DNA of 8,750 bases from Candidatus Zixiibacteriota bacterium. Its GTDB lineage: Bacteria > Zixibacteria > MSB-5A5 > GN15 > FEB-12. The stretch lies in the NCBI GenBank assembly GCA_029932795.1, contig JAOZPL010000071.1, forward strand, positions 1 through 8,750, written 5' to 3'. The notes under the pieces were generated by a model that saw only the letters and a program-made list of their open reading frames with translations, did no database searches and had not been told where the DNA came from. Numbering within the stretch: position 1 is the stretch's first letter; each line of letters begins with the position of its first letter. The position numbers were made by a program, and so were the translations under genes. Below are positions 6,254 through 8,750 of the stretch, one piece after another.

Positions 6254-6282
6254 TCTATAAAAGATTGCTTGCCCGCGAGCAA
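6254..6282 (-). promoter_or_regulatory. Candidate sigma-70 promoter of the small-TM/BlaI/zinc-finger operon
   Basis: On the - strand a -35-like TTGCTC (6277-6282) is followed after exactly 17 bp by a -10-like TATAGA (6254-6259). Each hexamer keeps the most conserved bases of the consensus (TTG at -35; TA and A at -10), with mismatches elsewhere. Transcription would begin at about 6247-6250. The -35 lies within an imperfect palindrome that could be the repressor's operator. Confidence 0.45.
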
Positions 6283-6283
6283 G
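6268..6283. promoter_or_regulatory. Imperfect 16-bp palindrome over the -35, candidate operator
   Basis: CTTGCCCGCGAGCAAG pairs in 7 of 8 symmetric positions. It covers the candidate -35 of the downstream operon, which encodes a BlaI-type repressor, so steric repression (autoregulation) is a simple model. An alternative is a weak terminator for the upstream GAF gene: on the - strand the hairpin is followed four bases later by TCTTTT. The sequence does not decide between the two. Confidence 0.4.
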
Positions 6284-6322
6284 TTGAAATCTCGGTTACT
6301 GTCACGTTCCGGATTGAATTGT

Positions 6323-6790
6323 TTAACGTATTTCGCGGAGTCGCATGACTACAACGTCGGCGATCGCCTCGAGCATCTGCCTGTCCTGCGTGGTGAAACA
6401 GGCTGGCCGGTCGGAGTCGATATCTATCTCCCCCAGAACTGTGTCGCCATCAAGAAGGGGCACCACGATCTCGGAGCGAGTGGTGGGGGCGCAGGCCAGG
6501 AAGCGTGGATCTGCCTGAACGTCGTCAACGATGATGGACTGTTTCTGCAAAGCTGCCGCCCCGCATATGCCCTTATCCAGCCCGATTCGGACATGTTCGG
6601 TCCTGGGGCCGACATAGGGCCCAACCTCAAGTACATTTTCGCGCATCAAGTAGAATCCTGTCCAGTTGAAAGCCTCCGAGAAGGCATTGATTAACTCGGC
6701 GGCGGCTTGGAGCACATCGGTTTTGTCATGCTGCTGGGCAATGGCGATCCTGATGTTGTCAACCAGTTGCTGGCGCTTGTTGTCTATCAT
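6323..6790 (-). CDS. GAF-domain protein, free methionine-(R)-sulfoxide reductase-like
   Basis: A 155-residue single GAF domain of the fRMsr type, which reduces free methionine-R-sulfoxide in the cytosol. Family marks are NWTGFYL (42-48), GPYVGPR (57-63), the KGICGAAA cysteine (Cys76), a second cysteine in FLACAPTTRSEIVVPL (Cys100), Glu107, and the DIDSD stretch (Asp123, Asp125). Cys76 and Cys100 match E. coli Cys94 and Cys118 with identical spacing (24). The third family cysteine (E. coli Cys84) is replaced by His66. The catalytic Cys118 equivalent is present but the usual Cys84 partner is not, so it may use Cys76 for resolution or have lost reductase function. The start is ATG 6790, with GAGGAA (6797-6802) 6 bases upstream. 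A longer frame from 6868 adds 26 residues that do not look like the family. It is monocistronic or leads into the next operon. Confidence 0.85.
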   Translation of the reverse strand: MIDNKRQQLVDNIRIAIAQQHDKTDVLQAAAELINAFSEAFNWTGFYLMRENVLEVGPYVGPRTEHVRIGLDKGICGAAALQKQSIIVDDVQADPRFLACAPTTRSEIVVPLLDGDTVLGEIDIDSDRPACFTTQDRQMLEAIADVVVMRLREIR

Positions 6791-7114
6791 TGTCTCTTCC
6801 TCGCAGCTAGTGGACTTGGCTCGGTCCTTTCCTGATGGTATCGGATAGTCCGGTCCGAAAGTAAACAACGACAGAGTACCTGCGTAAATATTACACGGGC
6901 CAAGGCACCGATCGGTCGGTCGCTGCCGCGAGATGCCTGTTCGTCAGGGACTCTATCTTATTAAAGAAAAAATATAAGACAGTCCGGGGGTTGTGGTCAA
7001 TCTCCTGTTGAAAGAATGAGCAATGTATCCAGCGGCCATTTAGCAGTCCAGCCAGGTGCCGAAAATGGTAATGATTACGCGGAAAACGCCATAACCGGCA
7101 CTCAAGGAGTATCC
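6791..7114. other. Divergent intergenic region between GAF gene and response regulator
   Basis: A 324-bp stretch that must hold the start signals of both flanking genes. I see no convincing -35/-10 pair on either strand. It contains a perfect 10-bp palindrome ACCGATCGGT (6907-6916) followed by another GGTCG. It also has an A/T-rich segment with 6-bp inverted arms, TCTTAT (6956-6961) and ATAAGA (6974-6979), which could be a promoter-like or protein-binding region. The frame of the regulator stays open back to an ATG at 7016. Those 33 codons lack a good ribosome site and are not receiver-like, so I treat them as leader sequence. Confidence 0.4.
7104..7109 (+). promoter_or_regulatory. Shine-Dalgarno site fixing the response-regulator start
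   Basis: AAGGAG lies 5 bases before ATG 7115, which begins the receiver domain MAAKILVIDDE. This excludes the in-frame ATG at 7016 as the main start. Confidence 0.75.
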
Positions 7115-8521
7115 ATGGCAGCGAAGATCTTGGTTATTGATGATGAAGATTCCATGTGCAGTTTCATGGAGATTATGCTGGCCAAGGAGGGTTACTCGGT
7201 GGAGACGACCAGCTCCGGGCAGGACGGGGTCGCCCGTCTGCGCGAGGAAAACTACGATGTCGTCATAGCGGACCTGAATATGCCGGAGATGACCGGTATC
7301 GAGGTCCTGAAAGGGATCAAATCGTTCAAAAAAGAGCAGGAGATAATCGTCATGACCGCCTTTGCGTCGGTGGACACTGCTATCGAGGCGATGAAACAGG
7401 GAGCGGCTGACTATATTACAAAACCTTTCAAGGTAGATGAGATAAAAATAGCGATTGAAAAATCCATTAATCGCAAAAAGTTGATCCACGAGAATAAGAC
7501 GCTAAAGAAGCAGCTTCAGAATAATAACTCCTTCGATGAATTTATCGGCCACTCGGAGGTGGTGGTTAAACTGAAGAAGCTTGCCCGGCGAATCGCATAC
7601 TCGGATTCAACGGTGTTGATCCGAGGGGAATCAGGTACCGGCAAGGACCTGATTGCTCGAGCGATACACCATCACTCGCCCCGTTGCGGAGGACCGTTTG
7701 TCACGATAAACTGCGCAGCGCTTCCGGAGACATTGCTGGAATCCGAACTCTTCGGCCACAAGAGGGGGGCATTCACCGGCGCTGTCAAGGACAAGGATGG
7801 GTTGTTCAAGGTGGCCCACGGGGGGACGTTTTTCCTTGACGAGATCGGGAATATCTCACGGACCATTCAGGTCAAGCTGCTTCGCGTACTGGAGGACAAG
7901 AAGATTACTCCGGTCGGGGAGACCAAACCACTTGAGGTCGATGTTCGTCTGATTGCAGCCACCAATGCTGACCTGGAAGAGGCGGTGAAAGCGGGTCAAT
8001 TCCGGGCCGATCTGTTTTATCGTCTCAACGTTATTCCGATATATATTCCTCTGCTTCGAGAGCGGAAGGAGGATATCGCCCTCCTGGCCGAACATTTTGC
8101 AGCCCGGTTCTGTGAGAAGGGGAACATACCGGCCAAACAGTTTTCACCTGATGCCATGAAAATTCTGGTGAACTATTCCTGGCCCGGGAATGTCCGTGAA
8201 CTGGAGAACACCATTGAACGGGCAATTCTGCTTAATCGGACGGGCAGGCTTGAGGTGGCCGATTTCCCTGAGAAACTGGCCGAGCGGGAACCGTTGGCGG
8301 TCGTCACGGAAGCTGATCCTGTGACACCGACCCTTGAGTCGATCGAAAAGGCGTATATCCACTGGGTGATGACACAGACCAAAGGGAAGAAGTCTGAGGC
8401 GGCGCGGATTCTAGGGATTGATACTTCCACCTTGTATCGGAAGCTGGAACGTTATCAATCAGACGATTCGGTCGTCAACAAGGGTGGCTGGGAGAGTAAA
8501 AAAAAGCAGGCCGCAAAGTAG
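7115..8521 (+). CDS. NtrC-family sigma-54 response regulator, PilR-like by context
   Basis: A 468-residue two-component activator of sigma-54 RNA polymerase. The receiver domain (1-120) has acidic residues D9, D10 and E11, phospho-acceptor Asp53 in IADLNMPEMTG, Thr81 and Lys103. The AAA+ domain (about 141-375) has Walker A GESGTGKD (171-178), the sigma-54 contact loop GAFTGA (218-223), Walker B GGTFFLDEI (236-244), sensor-like RLIAATN (278-284) and arginine-finger region FRADLFYRLNV (296-306). WPGNVRELEN follows. The C-terminal Fis-type HTH is SEAARILGIDTSTLYRKLERY, followed by a basic tail. All key residues are intact, so it should be a functional enhancer-binding protein. It is followed by a sigma-54 promoter and a pilin gene, as in pilR-pilA loci. 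The adjacent kinase (PilS) usual in those loci is not seen, and the preceding gene is divergent. PilR identity is inference from context; other NtrC/AtoC roles remain possible. Confidence 0.93.
   Translation: MAAKILVIDDEDSMCSFMEIMLAKEGYSVETTSSGQDGVARLREENYDVVIADLNMPEMTGIEVLKGIKSFKKEQEIIVMTAFASVDTAIEAMKQGAADYITKPFKVDEIKIAIEKSINRKKLIHENKTLKKQLQNNNSFDEFIGHSEVVVKLKKLARRIAYSDSTVLIRGESGTGKDLIARAIHHHSPRCGGPFVTINCAALPETLLESELFGHKRGAFTGAVKDKDGLFKVAHGGTFFLDEIGNISRTIQVKLLRVLEDKKITPVGETKPLEVDVRLIAATNADLEEAVKAGQFRADLFYRLNVIPIYIPLLRERKEDIALLAEHFAARFCEKGNIPAKQFSPDAMKILVNYSWPGNVRELENTIERAILLNRTGRLEVADFPEKLAEREPLAVVTEADPVTPTLESIEKAYIHWVMTQTKGKKSEAARILGIDTSTLYRKLERYQSDDSVVNKGGWESKKKQAAK
8462..8476. promoter_or_regulatory. 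Small inverted repeat, possible enhancer site for the sigma-54 activator
   Basis: GACGA (8462-8466) and TCGTC (8472-8476) are exact reverse complements around a 5-base spacer. The centre is about 100 bp upstream of the predicted pilin transcript start, within the distance range usual for NtrC-type enhancers. It lies inside the end of the regulator gene, and short repeats of this kind arise by chance, so confidence is low. Confidence 0.2.
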
Positions 8522-8541
8522 TCAGATTTTGAACAGCTTGG

Positions 8542-8557
8542 TGGAACGGGAATTGCC
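8542..8557 (+). promoter_or_regulatory. Sigma-54 (-24/-12) promoter upstream of pilin gene
   Basis: TGGAACGGGAATTGCC matches the sigma-54 consensus TGGCACG-N4-TTGCW except for A instead of C after TGG and the final base. The invariant GG (8543-8544) and GC (8555-8556) are present with the required 10-bp spacing. Transcription would start near 8568, giving a leader of about 38 bases before the pilin ATG. It lies directly after a GAFTGA-containing sigma-54 activator gene, which greatly increases its credibility. Confidence 0.8.
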
Positions 8558-8605
8558 ATGGTTAACCGGATGCTAAGCCAAAGCTCTGGGAAGCAAGGAG
8601 AAGAC

Positions 8606-8750
8606 ATGACCAGAAGGCGATTCAACGGCAGGGGGTTCACGTTGATCGAACTCATGATTGTGGTGGTGATCATCGGGATCCTGGCTGCACTTGCAGTCCC
8701 CCGGTTCATGCGTTCGAGTACCAGATCAAAACAGACAGAGGCAAAACTTA
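8606..8750 (+). CDS. Type IV pilin / pseudopilin (PilA-like), 5' part
   Basis: The first 48 codons of a pilin that runs off the window. A short basic leader (MTRRRFNGRG) is followed by the prepilin peptidase site G/FTLIEL, with cleavage after Gly10 and the conserved Glu at mature position 5. Next comes the hydrophobic N-terminal helix MIVVVIIGILAALAVPRF. The following RSSTRSKQTEAKL resembles the SRQSEAK region of Myxococcus-type PilA. AAGGAG (8595-8600) lies 5 bases before ATG 8606. An in-frame ATG at 8558 is rejected because it precedes the predicted transcription start (about 8568) and lacks a ribosome site. Major pilin is favoured by sigma-54 control and the adjacent PilR-like regulator, but a type II secretion pseudopilin cannot be excluded without the rest of the gene. 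Confidence 0.9.
   Translation, partial: MTRRRFNGRGFTLIELMIVVVIIGILAALAVPRFMRSSTRSKQTEAKL

Noticed and set aside
6956..6979. A/T-rich inverted arms TCTTAT/ATAAGA as a promoter or terminator.
   Set aside because: No matching -35 at a proper distance on either strand and no GC-rich stem; kept only as a note in the intergenic entry.
7016..7114. N-terminal extension of the response regulator from ATG 7016.
   Set aside because: The 33 codons are not receiver-like and lack a good ribosome site, whereas ATG 7115 has AAGGAG 5 bases upstream and begins the canonical receiver domain.
8558..8605. In-frame pilin start at ATG 8558.
   Set aside because: It lies at the edge of the sigma-54 -12 element, before the predicted transcript start, and has no ribosome site.

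Overview
This is about 8.75 kb from a diderm bacterium with roughly balanced to slightly GC-rich DNA. The diderm assignment rests on a lipobox protein, a periplasmic-type membrane protein and a type IV pilin. Clear Shine-Dalgarno sites and tightly packed genes are typical of a bacterial chromosome. The gene mix, with its split propionate-pathway subunits and GC-rich dispersed-type palindrome, would suit an uncultured FCB-group or deltaproteobacteria-like lineage (Zixibacteria is one guess). That placement is inference only. No RNA gene, CRISPR array, transposase or phage gene was seen.

Left part (1-4864, + strand). A more A/T-rich fragment of an unknown protein carrying a CPxCG motif ends at 189. 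A GC-rich nested inverted repeat follows at 195-257. Next comes a compact methylmalonyl-CoA operon: biotin carboxylase (292-1824), a biotin carboxyl carrier protein with a PCC-type linker domain (1824-2333), the catalytic chain of a split B12-dependent methylmalonyl-CoA mutase (2334-3911), an unknown lipoprotein (3868-4431) and methylmalonyl-CoA epimerase (4436-4864). Genes overlap or abut within a few bases. Together they fit propionyl-CoA -> (S)-methylmalonyl-CoA -> (R)-methylmalonyl-CoA <-> succinyl-CoA, run in either direction. The carboxyltransferase and the B12-binding chain are not in the window and must be encoded elsewhere.

Middle part (4874-6790, - strand). The epimerase gene meets a convergent block after 9 bp. 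Read on the - strand, this block holds a GAF-domain protein of the free methionine-(R)-sulfoxide reductase type, then a probable promoter with an overlapping palindrome, then a three-gene operon. The operon encodes a small two-TM LiaI/LiaF-TM-like protein, a short BlaI/MecI-type repressor, and a signal-peptide/single-TM protein whose cytoplasmic tail ends in a RanBP2-like zinc finger. No BlaR1-type peptidase accompanies the repressor.

Right part (6791-8750, + strand). After a 324-bp divergent intergenic region comes a complete NtrC-family sigma-54 response regulator. It is followed by a near-consensus sigma-54 (-24/-12) promoter and the start of a type IV pilin gene, which runs off the window. 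The arrangement matches the PilR/sigma-54/pilA logic known from Pseudomonas, Geobacter and Myxococcus, but no partner PilS kinase is visible here.

Most of the window is recognisable metabolism and regulation. The parts that look least described are the lipoprotein inside the methylmalonyl operon, the BlaI / zinc-finger membrane protein operon, and the cysteine-altered GAF reductase.
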